From positions 1 through 64,000 of the forward strand of contig MU401463.1 of NCBI GenBank assembly GCA_022579005.1: DNA of 64,000 nucleotides. Direction: 5' to 3'. A program made the translations under genes and the position numbers. Below the pieces are notes generated by a model. The model was not told the origin of the DNA. It made no database searches and saw only the letters and a program-made list of their open reading frames with translations. Positions 21,628-33,242 of the stretch are shown here, piece after piece (position 1 is the first letter of the stretch; every line of letters starts with the position of its first letter). This stretch comes from Poronia punctata (lineage: Eukaryota; Ascomycota; Sordariomycetes; Xylariales; Xylariaceae).

Positions 21628-22858
21628 ATGTCACGCTATATCGATACCCTTCCTACCCCGAGGCATATTAAGCCGAAGAAGTTGATCGTTCTGAGCGCGC
21701 CAAGGTTTGTCGATGGTCTCATATCCATATATCTTCCTTTGTATTTTATGAGGAAAGGTAAACTAAAGAATACAGAACCGGTACTTTGGGGCTCTACTTG
21801 GCGCTTCAGCAACTTGGCTTCAAGCCGTACCACATGAAAGAAGTGCTGGAGCGCGGACCTAAAGAACTCCAGATCGTGATCGATGGATTTAAAGCCGAGA
21901 GTTTCCATGACGGAAGGCCATGTAAGAGGGAGTACCCTTATTGGCAGGTCTAAGTACTTGGTGCGCTAATGAGGATGTGTAGATGGCCGTGAGGACTTTG
22001 ATAAATGGCTCGCAGACTATGATGTAAGATAACCGATGTCCCAAACCATGACAGTGCCTTGCTCTATTACGACGTTGTCATTGACGGCAGTAATCAAGGT
22101 CATAATAGAAATGCCGTTCCTCATGCTCCGTTCGATCCTGAAGGCCTACCCGGACGCTAAGTTCCTCCTGACCGAGAGAGACCCGGAGAAGTGGGCGCAA
22201 TCGTGCTTGAATACGATGGGCGTCGCGTACACCCAATTTAACCGACTACCTATGTCCGTCTTCAAGTATTTCGACAGCTTTACCAGAACTATGGATAAGA
22301 TGTTTGGCTTGGGTATGCGCTACCTGACAAGTAGCGAGGGTTATTCTGAACAAGGCCGTGAAATGATGGTCAAAAACTATAAGAGCTAGTAAGTAAAATA
22401 TGAAGATGGCAATACGGTATATAGAAGCTAATCCTGGAGTAGTATTGCCGAGGTGAAGCGACTTGTGCCTCCGGAGCAACTCAAAATCTGCAGACTGGAG
22501 GACGGCTTTGGGGTGAGTATCAAAGATCTTGTCACCCCTAGAACCTTCAACGACAATGGTGGGGGACATATCGAGCGTTAGGAGCTCAGACGCCAAGGTT
22601 CAAAAGATCTGGGCGGATTGATAAGTCGAGTATACTGACGTCCATCTCTAGTGGAACGAAATATGCCCCTACTTGGGCGTGCCAATTCCAGACACGCCTT
22701 GGCCGCAGTTGCATACGGCAGATGAGTTCCATACAATAGTCAAGCCCATGGTGGTTGATGCCGTTTGGAAAGCAATGGCAAGCTTGACTACCATGGTCGC
22801 TTTTGCGGCTGTGGGTCTATGGTATGCCAAAGAGGGTCTCGTCCCATCCCGGGCTTAA
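21628..22858 (+). CDS. Sulfotransferase-like P-loop protein (fungal sulfotransferase_4 family type)
   Basis: Six exons (21628-21704, 21776-21921, 21983-22023, 22099-22388, 22443-22512, 22652-22858) give 276 residues. All five introns are GT-AG and preserve frame. After KKLIVLSAPRTGTL (P-loop-like PAPS-binding segment, residues 18-30) come YHMKEVL, PYGREDFDKWLADYD, ILKAYPDAKFLLTERDPEKW and EQLKICRLEDGFG, which match the order of motifs in the fungal family often labelled sulfotransferase. Near the C-terminus is WNEICPYLGVPIPDTPWP and a hydrophobic segment (TTMVAFAAVGLWYA) that could anchor it to a membrane. The first exon junction lies inside the P-loop. Activity and substrate are unproven for this family. 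It ends 109 bp before the stop of the convergent kinase gene. Confidence 0.88.
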
Positions 22859-22967
22859 TTGACGCCGAAATGGAATTGCCCGTGGCTGTGAAGAGTGCAG
22901 CCAAGTGGAGCAGTGGTTTTTTATACGTGACGATTGCAATTACCGTCGGCCGAAGAGACGCATACCG

Positions 22968-24510
22968 TTATTGGGGCAACGATTTCTCTCTGCTGAACTG
23001 GAGTCCGAAAACTGGCCAATGACCAAGCAAGCAGGTGTCGGGGGACAGTCGGTTCCATTGGCTATATATTCGCAAAATACTTATTTTGTAGCACCTAGAC
23101 GTCATGAGTGAGCCCTGGTTACTATGCCGATGGGAATGGGGGAGAACAAGAGGGTGGTGGCAACTGGTACGTACCTGTTTAGCAGAAGCTCTTGCGCTAC
23201 TACTGTATTTGACGAGCGAGGCAATAAGGGAGCGGAAGCCCTCTTCTACGCCTGGCAATAGATACTCCCATGTATGGCCTTCAAAAGTCTGATACATCTC
23301 GAATGGCGGGGTTTTTAGAGCCACCGCTTCTGGCCATGATTCAGGGGTTGGGCTTCCAATGGTCTTGAAGATGCTTAGTATCAAGCCAAGCTGGTTCCCA
23401 TCTTCGTGGGCGGGCCGCGACTCGAAAAGGGGCTTCGTCGGTGTCCGGCAGCACTCGGCCATCATGGCACCAGCTGCCCACATGTCAACAGCCGGGCCAT
23501 ATGACCTGTCACCAAACAACGCTTCGGGCGAACGGTAGGGACCAGTACCGATATCCAGGATTTTCAGATCCCCTGGTTCCGTAGAAGTTGACAGTCTCGG
23601 GTGCCATGCCGTCCCGAAATCTGATACGAAAGCCGGCCCATCCGGTGACTGTAGTAGGAGGGCCGATGGCTTGATGTCCCTGTGTATGATTCCTTCCTCG
23701 TGCAAAGACTGGAGAGCAGTAAAGAGATCCCTAAAATGACTTATGATTCGAGGCTTAGAAAGGCCACCCTTCTCTAGGAGACTTTCAAGGCTCAATGGCA
23801 TGTATGGAAAGGCGAGAACAAAGCGTTGCTCTTGGTCTCTGAAGGTCTCCAGAAGCGGTATGCAGGGTTTCTTTAGCAGTTTGAGGATCTTGGCTTCGCG
23901 GTAGGGGTCATGAGGCTCAATGTTTCGCGTTTGTACAATGACCTTTAATGCTGTTGTTGCGGACCTATAGACCTCGGCCGTGACACCATCCGCGATATAG
24001 TGACAATTATGATAAGGACCGATAGTGATAGTATGAGAATTTGAGGGGTTGTTCTCATCAGAGCCTACGGCTCTTTCCTGGGTTGTACTTGGCAAGTTAT
24101 CCTGAGCAGCAGATCGACAGGCTGCAATGTAATCGTCCTAGGTTAGATAAACTTTAGCCCCTTTTCAATTTTTTCAAAACATCCAAGGCACACGTGGAGA
24201 AGAAAGACAGGCAATAACAGCAACAGGAATGAAGACCACTATACATAGCAACAAATGTCATACAATTAAGGAGTTACTCACTTGCGACTTGGATTCTTTG
24301 TATGCTTTATTCTCAAGAGAAAAGGCTTCGCTTTGCGCATCTGCTGGTGTGATGCCTGTTTGCTCAAGCTTGGATTTCCTAGGACCAACAAAGTATAAGC
24401 AAAAGCTCTTGGAGGTTTGCCAACAAGTTCAAGCCGGCTTACAGTGTCTGTATATTATCATAACGCTCACTAGAAGCAAGTTTTCTTCTCCAATCTGCTT
24501 CAGAAGTCAT
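22968..24510 (-). CDS. CDK-like Ser/Thr protein kinase, Csk1-like, with altered catalytic loop
   Basis: Three minus-strand exons, 24510-24443, 24378-24282 and 24137-22968, give 444 residues. The ATG at 24510 is followed by EADWRRKLASSERYDNIQTL, then a helical N-terminal region. The kinase domain spans about 90-375: ALKVI with Lys120, the catalytic loop HRDIKPSALLL (Asp209), SDFG (Asp228), GTGPYRSPEALFG and DMWAAGAMMAE. The order and the YRSPE element are CDK-like, nearest in my judgement to the CDK-activating kinase Csk1 of fission yeast. Residue 214, normally the Mg-binding Asn of HRDxxxxN, is Ala, codon GCC. The glycine-rich loop is also weak (IADGVTAEVYRS). It may be an impaired kinase or a pseudokinase. 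The C-terminal 60 residues are poorly conserved and an unrecognised 3' intron is possible. Confidence 0.85.
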
Positions 24511-24914
24511 CTTATCGCTCTATTATTCTTCAGATCCCTGGAGCCCGGGCTTGCCGATTCCAAGCCGGCTTCAGTCAGGTATCTGGCCTGGCTACGCAGT
24601 AGGTAGTTTTGGCAACAAGATGTTTCCAAATTGGTAGCTTGAAATCAAGTCCCACCAGAAGTATCCAGAGTCTGTAGCAAAAGACGCCGAAAACAATGCA
24701 CACCGTTGAGCTGATAGCGTCGATGGCTATTCACCTCACGTTACAACCCTGAAACTAACCCGTTGGGAAACTTGAACATGGAGTGCTGGTTCACGAATAC
24801 CTTCAAACTACGCGTATGAGTACTACGTTCACTGCGATAGAGCTTGCCAGAGGTGGTAATAGCTGTGAACCTAAGACGTTTGTGGGATTAGCGAGAGCGC
24901 TAGTCCATTAGGTA
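24511..24914. other. Kinase promoter side, ending at transposon insertion
   Basis: Normal-composition sequence between the kinase ATG and the TA at 24913-24914 that forms the left target-site duplication of the Tc1/mariner element. No gene seen. Confidence 0.5.
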
Positions 24915-24940
24915 CAGTGGGGGGTCATTAGAAACGAGTA
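24915..24940 (+). repeat. Left terminal inverted repeat
   Basis: Begins CAGT and contains GTCATTAGAAACGAGTA. It differs from the reverse complement of 26287-26312 at only two of 26 positions (5 and 8). Confidence 0.95.
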
Positions 24941-25007
24941 AAAAAGTCCCACACCGCGCTTTTTCGCGTAAATTACTTCTTTTTCATCACACCTTCCTTT
25001 TTCAACC

Positions 25008-26160
25008 ATGTCTCGCCAGGCCACACCACCACCTGCAAACCTAAAAATCCAATAAAGCCCTTATACAAGGACCAAAATTCATTTGTTATACGCTGCAGGG
25101 CGTACAGCGCGCTCTTTAGCCGCAGAATTCGGCATTCTGCAAGGTAGTATGCATAGCATCGCAGCACGCTATAATAACCAGTTTTCAGCTTATTTGCGCC
25201 TGCAGCTAGGGCTACCCCGAAAAATAAATTAACACTATAAAAGACATATAATAAGGTATATTAAGATAAACCCTTTTGTTTTTACTTGCAAATTGCACAA
25301 AACAACCTGCTTAGACTTGTCTTTAAGCACTTTAAAAAGGTAGCTTAAAAAAAAAGGCATTGTATACAAGCGCGCACTTTAACAACCGTTTTTAACCTTT
25401 TAAGCAGCTACAAAAAGGCTAGCATAAGCTATAAAGCACTAGGATAAAAGACTTAACTTTTAGCAGCATGTTTTTTTTAGCAATAAATTAAGTGTTAACT
25501 ATACTAATAGCTAACGCGTAGCGTAGGCTTTTTGCCTAAAAGGTAATTTTTAACCCTTACGTTCTAAGTGCCGCCATAACTTAAAATTTGCTTTAATTTA
25601 TATAAAAACAAGTACATTATGTTTATCTATTAAATACGTTTAACCTCGCTATAAAAAAAACACGTAAACGTAAATGTTTTAAGGTAGATTTTGCTACGTA
25701 TATAGGTCTTGTCTTATAGCTATGCTAGGCAACCTCAACGTAGCGCAAGAGAGCATAACTGCTAAGGTATATACAGAAATACTTAAAAAGCACCTCTTTA
25801 AAAACCTTAAATTCGACTTTATCTTTATGCATAATAACGCCTCTATTTACACTGCGCATATAGTCTAAAACCTTTTTAACTTTAATAAGTATAAAGTGCT
25901 AGATTAGCTGCTATATTTACCTAATATAAACCCTATTAAAAACGTATAAAAACTACTTAAAAAGCAAATCTATGCCGCTAATCTATACCTACAAACTATA
26001 AGCAATTTAGCCAGGTTATTAAACATGCTTATATACGCTACCGTTAAGCAATAAGAAGCTATTAAAGTTAATATATTAAATTATCTTATTAATTCTATGC
26101 TGCAGCATATCGCGGCCCTTATTGCGGCCTGCAAGTAGTATACCAAGTACTAGGCTATAC
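25008..26160 (+). pseudogene. Tc1/mariner transposase pseudogene
   Basis: The frame opens at ATG 25008 (MSRQATPPPANLKIQ) and meets a TAA at codon 16. Beyond it an N-terminal helix-turn-helix is readable (RTARSLAAEFGI, then SMHSIAARYNN). The middle is too decayed to follow. From about 25720 the catalytic half is readable with stops: FDFIFMHNNASIYTAHIV, where the family has HDNA, so the second catalytic Asp has become Asn; then YLPNINPIKNV followed by a stop, where the family has a SPDLNPIENVW-type motif, so a further Asp is also Asn. Asp to Asn is what a G to A transition gives. It cannot encode a working enzyme. Confidence 0.88.
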
Positions 26161-26286
26161 TACATAAAAGCCCAGTCTAAAAAACACACTATGTACTAGT
26201 TAGAATCTTTTTTGCTATTAAATTAAGTGCAATACGCGATGTTAAAAATGACATGTCCTGTCGGTTGAAAATAGCAATGTGGGGTC

Positions 26287-26312
26287 TACTCGTTTCTAAT
26301 GACCACCGACTG
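26287..26312 (-). repeat. Right terminal inverted repeat
   Basis: Reads TACTCGTTTCTAATGAC on the + strand and ends ACTG, followed by TA. It is the inverted partner of 24915-24940. Confidence 0.95.
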
Positions 26313-26813
26313 TACGTTAGCGTGCTGATCCCATTAAAGCTGGCGGCGCTGTCCCGCTGTATTCTGGAAGCTTATTAGACGGGCTGTGGGGAGGTTGGTT
26401 GGAGAGCTGGGCTCTCGCAGACTGACCTCATACAATGTAAAGGAAACCCAAGCCCAATTCATTCCTTCCAAGGTTTATTGCGGTAAAGCTGTTAGTTAGC
26501 CTTGGAGGTGCTGTATCCCAGCCTTCATTTATCAAGCTTCACATTGGAGGCCCAAAACATCCGGTAAGGCCGGTATCATTGTGAGAATATCAATAGTCGT
26601 TCAGATGCATACATACAGTCATATCTTCGCCTCTGCACCGTTGCAAACTCTACCTTCGATGTACGAATAATCCCATTATACTGACGAATGCGCCCACCCT
26701 TCCGCCTCGGTTGTGCTCTATATACACGGATGTGTCCCGCGACGCGTCGACCACAAGTTTGGCCACAGTGATCGGTTTATTTGATTGATTAATTACACCT
26801 CGTCTCTTCCACC
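26313..26813 (+). promoter_or_regulatory. 5' flank of SYP1
   Basis: 500 bp between the transposon and the SYP1 ATG, presumably holding most or all of the SYP1 promoter and leader. No specific site is assigned. Because the element sits immediately upstream, part of an older promoter could lie beyond it. Confidence 0.4.
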
Positions 26814-29634
26814 ATGGAAGGTCTTTCAAGGGCTGAATACCCGGCTATGCTGGTAAGCCGTTCAATTGCCAACGATATGCTGCTGAAGGCGCATTACTAA
26901 GCTGCCTTCTTTTGACGCACAGGATAGCCTCCAGCCCAGCCAAGCCGCGACGGTACTTGCCGACCGAGTGAAGCGGATAAACAAGTTAAATCACGAAGTC
27001 GCCGACTGGCTACAGGTGAGCTTCTTCCCGATTGTTGTTCGAGATGGAGATACGAGGGACATCCGAGCTGACAGCGTGTCCAGGAACGTCGGAAGGTTGA
27101 GGAACAATATGCCCAAGGGCTAAGAAGGTTAACCCAGTTTCGGGTACCTAACGCACAATCAGAACTTGGGTATGTCATCGCTAGAGAGTCAAGCACAGAG
27201 CAATGGGCGCATAGGCAAACTAACAACCAGCAAGGAGTTTCCAGCCACAATGGGACAAGATCCTACAATCCCTCGAGTCCGTCGCCACTTCGCATAACCT
27301 GTTCGCATCCCACATTGAAAAAGAAGTCGAGACGCCTCTCCGATTATTCGAGGCTAGAAAAGAGACGCAAAATATTCTAACAATGCAGACAAACCTTCAA
27401 AAGGTGGCTAGAGAGCTTGAAGAGGCACAGGACAGATCGGACAAGCTCACAAGAAAAGGCGGCAAGGCTAGTGCGCAAAAGGTCGACATGGCCGTCAACA
27501 AGCTCGAATCAACACTTAATCAGTGGAAGTCGCAGGCCCCTTTTGTGTTCGAGAACCTTCAGGCCATTGACGAGAGCCGCATGAACTTGCTGCGGGACTG
27601 CTTAACGCAGTATGGCACTTTTGAGGGTGAACAGGCACAGAGACGGCAGGTCGACGCCGAGAATGTACTGAATAGCCTTCTCGACTATAGCACCGCGAAC
27701 GAGATACAACACTTCGCTTCCAAAGTGACGGCGGGACGGCCCAAGTTGGAAAAGAGGACAACCACCAGACAGTCTTCTAGTACCGGCCCGAGCACGTCTG
27801 GCGTAAAGCCACCCAGTCTAAACACCCCTGCCGAGGATGATCGAAGTGATTATTCGGGTCCCAAGGAAGCACCTCCTGAGAATAAGCTGCGGAGTCGCAT
27901 TGGAACCATGCTGGGACGGCGGCGGCAGAGCATCCACGGCGGGTTCGGACCACTCTCACCGTCGAAGGGCGTTTTTGGGCGGAACCCCAGAAGTAACCAC
28001 GGCCTGTCACCCAGAGCATCATCAAGTAACCTAGGCGACTCGACCAACCGGCTGGGCTCCCTCGCGGAGGATCCAGATCCCTCACGGACATCAGACGTAC
28101 GAGAGAAGTCGAGCTATGATGGGAATAATGGCGCAGGCAGAGTCCATTCGACCGATGGGACTCGACCGGCAACAGGGGCAACGGGGGCATCTCAGGTTAA
28201 TGGATCAGGTGGTGCACCGGACTTGTCGTTGTCGGATGTGCCCCCTCCTCCGGGACCTCCACCGTCCAAGAAAGAGCCAGAAAAAGATGCAGAAGGATTT
28301 AGTGTGCCGCCCCTTGCGCATGATCCTATATCCGAAGCCCAACGGGAGGCAGCTGCTCACGAACATGAGCAGGCCTTCAAATTGAGCATCCAGAAGGAGC
28401 CAGTTGCTGAAGAAGACGAAGAGGCCAAAAAGGCGGCACTCTCCAATTTTGCACACAGCTTATCTGCCATGGGGGCTCCAGCACGGCGAACTGGCACTGT
28501 CCGAGGTCGTAGAGATGTGCGAAGCTCTATGTACGCGCCTAGCCTCATCCCTGAGAGTTCCGTGGGATCTATTGCTACTGCTCCACCGCCTCTTCCCACG
28601 ACGTTTTCACGATTAACGGGTGGATCCACTTTGGCATCGGAAGCAAGCTTCTCGGCAACATCCGACACCCAGTCAGTGCGATCAGCGAACTCTTTGAACA
28701 GCGTTGGGCCAGCGAAACACCCCGAGATGCACCAGCCCGGTCTCAACTCATCTCTCATGGAGACCGTGTCTGCCACATTCGAGCAAGGTGTGGCCAGAGA
28801 TGTCAAGGTACAGGGAGAGGTCGCGTTCTCCTTCAATCCAGCCGAGAACCTGAACCTGCCTTGTAAGTTCACTGCGCACGCATGGTGTTCTATATGTTGA
28901 GTTGCACATACTGACCCGTCATAGCTCATATATCGCTCCGTATCAACAACTATCCCCTTTTAGAGTCCATTGGGCCCAATCGCATCTTTGTGACCAATAA
29001 TGCCGATCACTCGGACCAGTTCACGCTAGATATGTCTCACCTTCAGTCTCAGCGAACCAACATTGGGTTCACATATAAGCTGCATATCGACCCAAATGCA
29101 TCGAGTGAACACACCCCCATCTTGCTCCAACCCACATGGAAACCGCAAGGAGATAAGCTTGGGCTACTCCTCCAATACAAACTAAACCCGTCATTCAAAT
29201 TCGCACGTGCTGGGTCTCCGGTGCAGATCCATAACCTTGTCTTCTTTGCATCATACGAAGGCAAGGCCTCGGGCGCCCAGACCAAACCAGCCGGCACTCA
29301 CCTGAAAGATAAGCATTTGGTATACTGGCGTCTTGGGGACGTAACTCTGTCGGCAGACATGGACTGGCAGAAGATTGTATGTCGCATTGTGGGAGACCAG
29401 GGTGCGGAACCAAAGCCGGGAACCATAGAGGCACGATGGGAGCTCAGCCCGCCGACAGAAGAAGATGTTGACAAGGCCATATCCGTGTCAAGGCTCGATG
29501 AGGGCAAAGGGAAAGAGGCAGATATTGCCGATGACGACCCCTTTGCGGATGCGGCTTCTTCTGCTATAGAAGGGAAATGGGTCGATGTCTCGGCGGTGCG
29601 GAAGTTACTTAGCGGGAAATATGAAGCAAAATAA
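26814..29634 (+). CDS. SYP1: Endocytic adaptor Syp1 / FCHo (F-BAR + muniscin mu-homology domain)
   Basis: Five exons (26814-26852, 26923-27015, 27084-27169, 27235-28862, 28925-29634) give 851 residues. The first 260 residues form an F-BAR-like helical module (EYPAMLDSLQPSQAATVLADR at the start, then KVEEQYAQGLRRL and PQWDKILQSLESVA). A long disordered middle follows, rich in Ser and Pro with a poly-Pro stretch (PPPPGPPPSKK). The C-terminal mu-homology domain begins near ETVSATFEQGVARDVKVQGE (about 583) and runs to the end, through LRINNYPLLESIGPN and IEARWELSPPTEED. Syp1 proteins bend membrane and recruit cargo at early endocytic sites and act at septin-associated cortex. The exon 1 start gives the family N-terminus directly. 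Three short exons in the first 360 bp are easy to miss. Confidence 0.93.
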
Positions 29635-31390
29635 AGTCCTCAACTAGGTATTTTACGAGATGGCATGGTACGGTTTGGTCTGGTCAGGGTCGATTCTGCT
29701 CTGGTCCAGGATAGGTACGATAAGGGGCGGAGAAGAAAAGGGGGCGACAAGAAAAATTAGAGCCCATGTGGACTCGACAGGGTGTACTTAAGGTGCTCCT
29801 TTTCTCAATGTCCAACAACAGAAGCGTGCGGGGGGAATCGATATTTTTAGTCTTGGTTTCCACATCCCGTCATCTCCTTTTCAATATTCTGTATTCCTCT
29901 TCTGTCTAATACCTTGCAGGTTTGCCTTGAAAATTGGGCCACGAGGGTTGCACTGTCGCTACCCCTTCATCTATTGTTTTTCTTGTGTTGTACCTCTTTC
30001 TGTTTTACTCTCCAGTCGCTATCCATCTCTCTTTTACAACTTGTTCAACTTCACTTACATTCTGTTAGCGATTCCTAACTTCTAGCATTTTCATGGCTAA
30101 GAAAAAGTATTGAGAATCAGTAACCCACCAGCCTGCTTTTACATATCTTATATACCTATAGGTCCTACATACAAATATCCTCCGAGTATATACAAGTCTA
30201 TGAGATACCAAAGCTAGGCAGCTCTTGGTGTTCTCATCAGATATACACACAACCTGTTACCGCACTGCAAGAGTATGAACATACCTTGATAGTCTATGTG
30301 TCCATACGAATCTAATATATCTCCAACATTGCTCAGCCAACGGCAGACAAGTCGATAGCTTATGAGATCAAATAGTAAAACCTGGCCACCTAGGTAGGCG
30401 AGGAACATTTTACTTATGCATAGAGTTTTGTATGTATAAAGGCAGTATGGGCGCTTTATGCAATACATGAGCACTCGAGTTCATCATGAGATCTGAGACG
30501 ATCGCCCCACATATTTGTAACGGACCACCAACTTCATACCTCGTGAACATGCAGGCAGAAATCACAACGTACATATTACAGTTTACTCCTCTATGGCATG
30601 ATTACCTCCTAAGGTCTTTCTCCTGTAATAAGAGGGTGCTTGCACTCGTTTCCATGGTATCGAATACCAGCTGACACCTCCTTCGCGCTCCTATACCCCA
30701 CTACAGCCAGATAAGATGGAGATACATACCCACACGGGCACGACGGGGCCCATATGCGCAGTTACGTATTTTGCATCCCCGATATAATATCTATCTCCAA
30801 GCAGTTCAAGCGTCGTTATCTTTTATAAAGCTGTTATCTTTCATAAAGCCGCAGGACATCTTGAAATAAGTGCACCTGCCATATAATTCCCATAGAGAAG
30901 GTACGTAGATATGTGACCCGTTCTCCGAATACATCTCCAGATGACCAGGACCCCCATGGCCTTGGCGGCTGAGGTCATGCACATGTGAAACGGCGCATGC
31001 CACGTTTGGGATGAGCTGCTATTACTACTACGGCACGCCGCACCACCATACATTTATCTCTCTCCAATCCTTTTGACTATCGGCCCCCCATATTTTATAT
31101 ACATTGTCACGCTGTCTCTCCACTTTCGTTTCTACCTGGCCTACTTGACTTCCCTGCTACCTGAACAGAGGTCGTGTAACCCCTTCCAATAATGAGCAAT
31201 AACAGTTGTCCGAGTACCAAACACAACATCGTTGATGTCTGCGACTGGCCTTGATTTTACAAAGGTCTTGCTAAGCCTAAGCAATCCTAGGTCGAGCCCA
31301 ATACTTTCTAGAGAAGATAGAGGACCTAGACTGAAGATCTGAGCACCTCTATCTTGATCGTGGCGCCGGAAGCGAGCGGGATTCGCCGTC
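29635..31390. other. Gene-poor spacer, no gene supported
   Basis: About 1.75 kb between SYP1 and the permease on the same strand. Only short frames of no recognisable character. Pyrimidine-rich tracts at 29860-30060 and 31070-31140 could belong to untranslated or promoter sequence. Confidence 0.5.
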
Positions 31391-33242
31391 ATGTCGAGAG
31401 AAAATGCAGATATTGAGCGTGCTCTAACCGATGTGCCGGATGCCAGTCTCGATGCGACTGAAAGCGGTCAGGACTCTGCGGGCCGGTCCGCAAAGGCCGG
31501 CCCACGTACCTTGACATTTATGAACGGCCTCGCCGTTGTTATTGGGCTCCAGATCGGCGGTGGTATTTTCTCGTCTCCCTCCATTGTCGGCAGCTATGTC
31601 GAATCATCTACAGCAGCTATACTTGTATGGATCTTCGCAGGTTTGTTGGTCTGGACCGGAGCATCAACCATTGCCCAGTTGGGATCATCCATGCCACAGA
31701 ATGGGGGAATCCAGGACTACCTCCGCCACTGCTATGGCGATTTCTCTGGCTTCTTGTTCATCTGGATCTGGGCATTTGTGGCCAAGCCGTGCTCTTTTGC
31801 CATGATCAGTTTTATTTTTGCCGAACATTTCAGTAAACTGGTCTGGGGCATCGAGGATCCCGACAGCAAGGTGCTTACAGTGGTAGCCCTCGTCGGCATT
31901 GCAGTAGTCACCTTTATCAACTGCCTCGGGTCGACATCGGGGGCACGTGTTGCCAATGTTTTTCTGGTCCTCAAATTAGCCACCGTAGCTTCTGTCGTGA
32001 TTGGCGGGCTCTTCTTCCTTGGGTTCGCTCCGGAAGGTTCGCGTCACCAGGTGGGAGAAAATGGTACTACGTCCGACCCGTTGGTAGCTATTCACACTGG
32101 CGACCCAAATGACGGCTCGCCCGCTAAACTGCACGTCGATTATGTATCAGCCGTTTTCGGGGCTCTCTTTGCGTATGGTGGTTGGGAAAATGTATGATCA
32201 AGACACACCTCTCTGACATGACAGAGTCAGCCAGCTGACTGGTTTCTTAGATTGGATTTCTGGCAGGGGAACTGAAGGAAGTTCCTCGAATTCTCCCTCG
32301 CATCATCAACACGGCAATGATTATCGTCATATCCTGTTTCGTGTTGGTGAATTTAACTCTATTCGCCATCCTACCGATGGATGTAATCCGGAGCACAAAT
32401 AAAGTTACAATAGTCAGTCACTCCCTACTTCAGGCAGGACTGTCAACTGATTAAGCCCACGCAAATAGCTATTCGGCGCAAAAGTGTTGGGGAAATTCGG
32501 CGAGAACTTATACTTGATCCTCGTTTCGCTGTCTACTTTGGGGTCTCTTAATTCAGCCATATTCACCTTAGGACGTTTGGTGTATGAGGCAGGGAAACTG
32601 TCATATCTCCCTAGCATTCTCGGGAGATCTTGGAGACCTCTGCAACCGGGTGTAGGGGCCGACGAACCTTCACATAGACGATGCGGCTTGTTGACGACAC
32701 AACCCGATTTTCTTCGACGGTTGCTTGGTGCAGAACCCCAGTCCGAAGATGCAATCAACCCCGTGTAAGCTCTTCCCCTTTTCTCTTTCCTCGATTCCTT
32801 CCCGTCTGGAACCGATGAATTTCAACCCCCCTATGTCATATTATGCTACCAAGCGCTGTACTGATAGTTCCGGTATAGATATGCGATGATATTCAACGCA
32901 TCTATTGCGAGTGTATATATCCTTTTCGGCAGCTTCCGCGGCCTGGTGACGTTCAAAGGTATCTCCGAATACTCGGTGTATGCATTTACTTGTTTGAGCG
33001 CGCTTCTGTCGCAAAAGAATCTCGACGACAAAGAGTCCAGCTTGTTGCTTGGACATAATACGGTTACACAGGCGGCCAAACCCTACAAGACATATGTTGC
33101 GAATCCCGTCATCTTTCTTATTGTTAGCACTACCCTTGTAGTCCGAGGGATCATCACGGAACCATGGATTGGAATCGGCCTTGCATCTGCTGTGGTAGTT
33201 GGAAGGATAGCGTATTTCTGGAAACCTCATGTTGCCGGATAG
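31391..33242 (+). CDS. Amino-acid permease, L-type / high-affinity methionine permease (MUP1-like)
   Basis: Four exons (31391-32191, 32251-32412, 32469-32764, 32879-33242) give 540 residues. A polar N-terminal tail is followed by about twelve hydrophobic segments. The first, FMNGLAVVIGLQIGGGIFSS, carries the G-[ST/G]-GIF signature of APC-superfamily substrate binding. Other markers are GASTIAQLGSSMPQNGGIQDYL, the family's FAYGGWEN (around residue 260-267, split by intron 1) and ELKEVPRILPR. The closest families are LAT/MUP1 transporters that import neutral amino acids, including methionine, at the plasma membrane. Substrate is inference. Loop 8-9 holds a polar insert (GADEPSHRRCGLLTT) typical of fungal members. 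Introns are 56-114 nt and canonical. Confidence 0.9.

Larger units (their letters stand above)
24915..26312 (+). mobile_element. Tc1/mariner DNA transposon, RIP-decayed
   Basis: A 1398-bp element bounded by TA on both sides (24913-24914 and 26313-26314), the target-site duplication of this superfamily. Terminal inverted repeats of 26 bp match at 24 positions. The interior from about 25200 to 26230 is extremely AT-rich with abundant TA steps, while the ends and the first 200 bp of the coding region keep normal composition. A defective transposase frame runs in + direction. Length, TA duplication and transposase motifs together identify the superfamily. The mutation pattern (C to T and G to A) fits RIP, which implies that at least one other copy existed when it was mutated. 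Confidence 0.93.

Noticed and set aside
9926..24510. Secondary-metabolite cluster (P450, dehydrogenase, sulfotransferase)
   Set aside because: No backbone synthase or cluster regulator, and housekeeping genes TAM41 and MAD1 lie between them.
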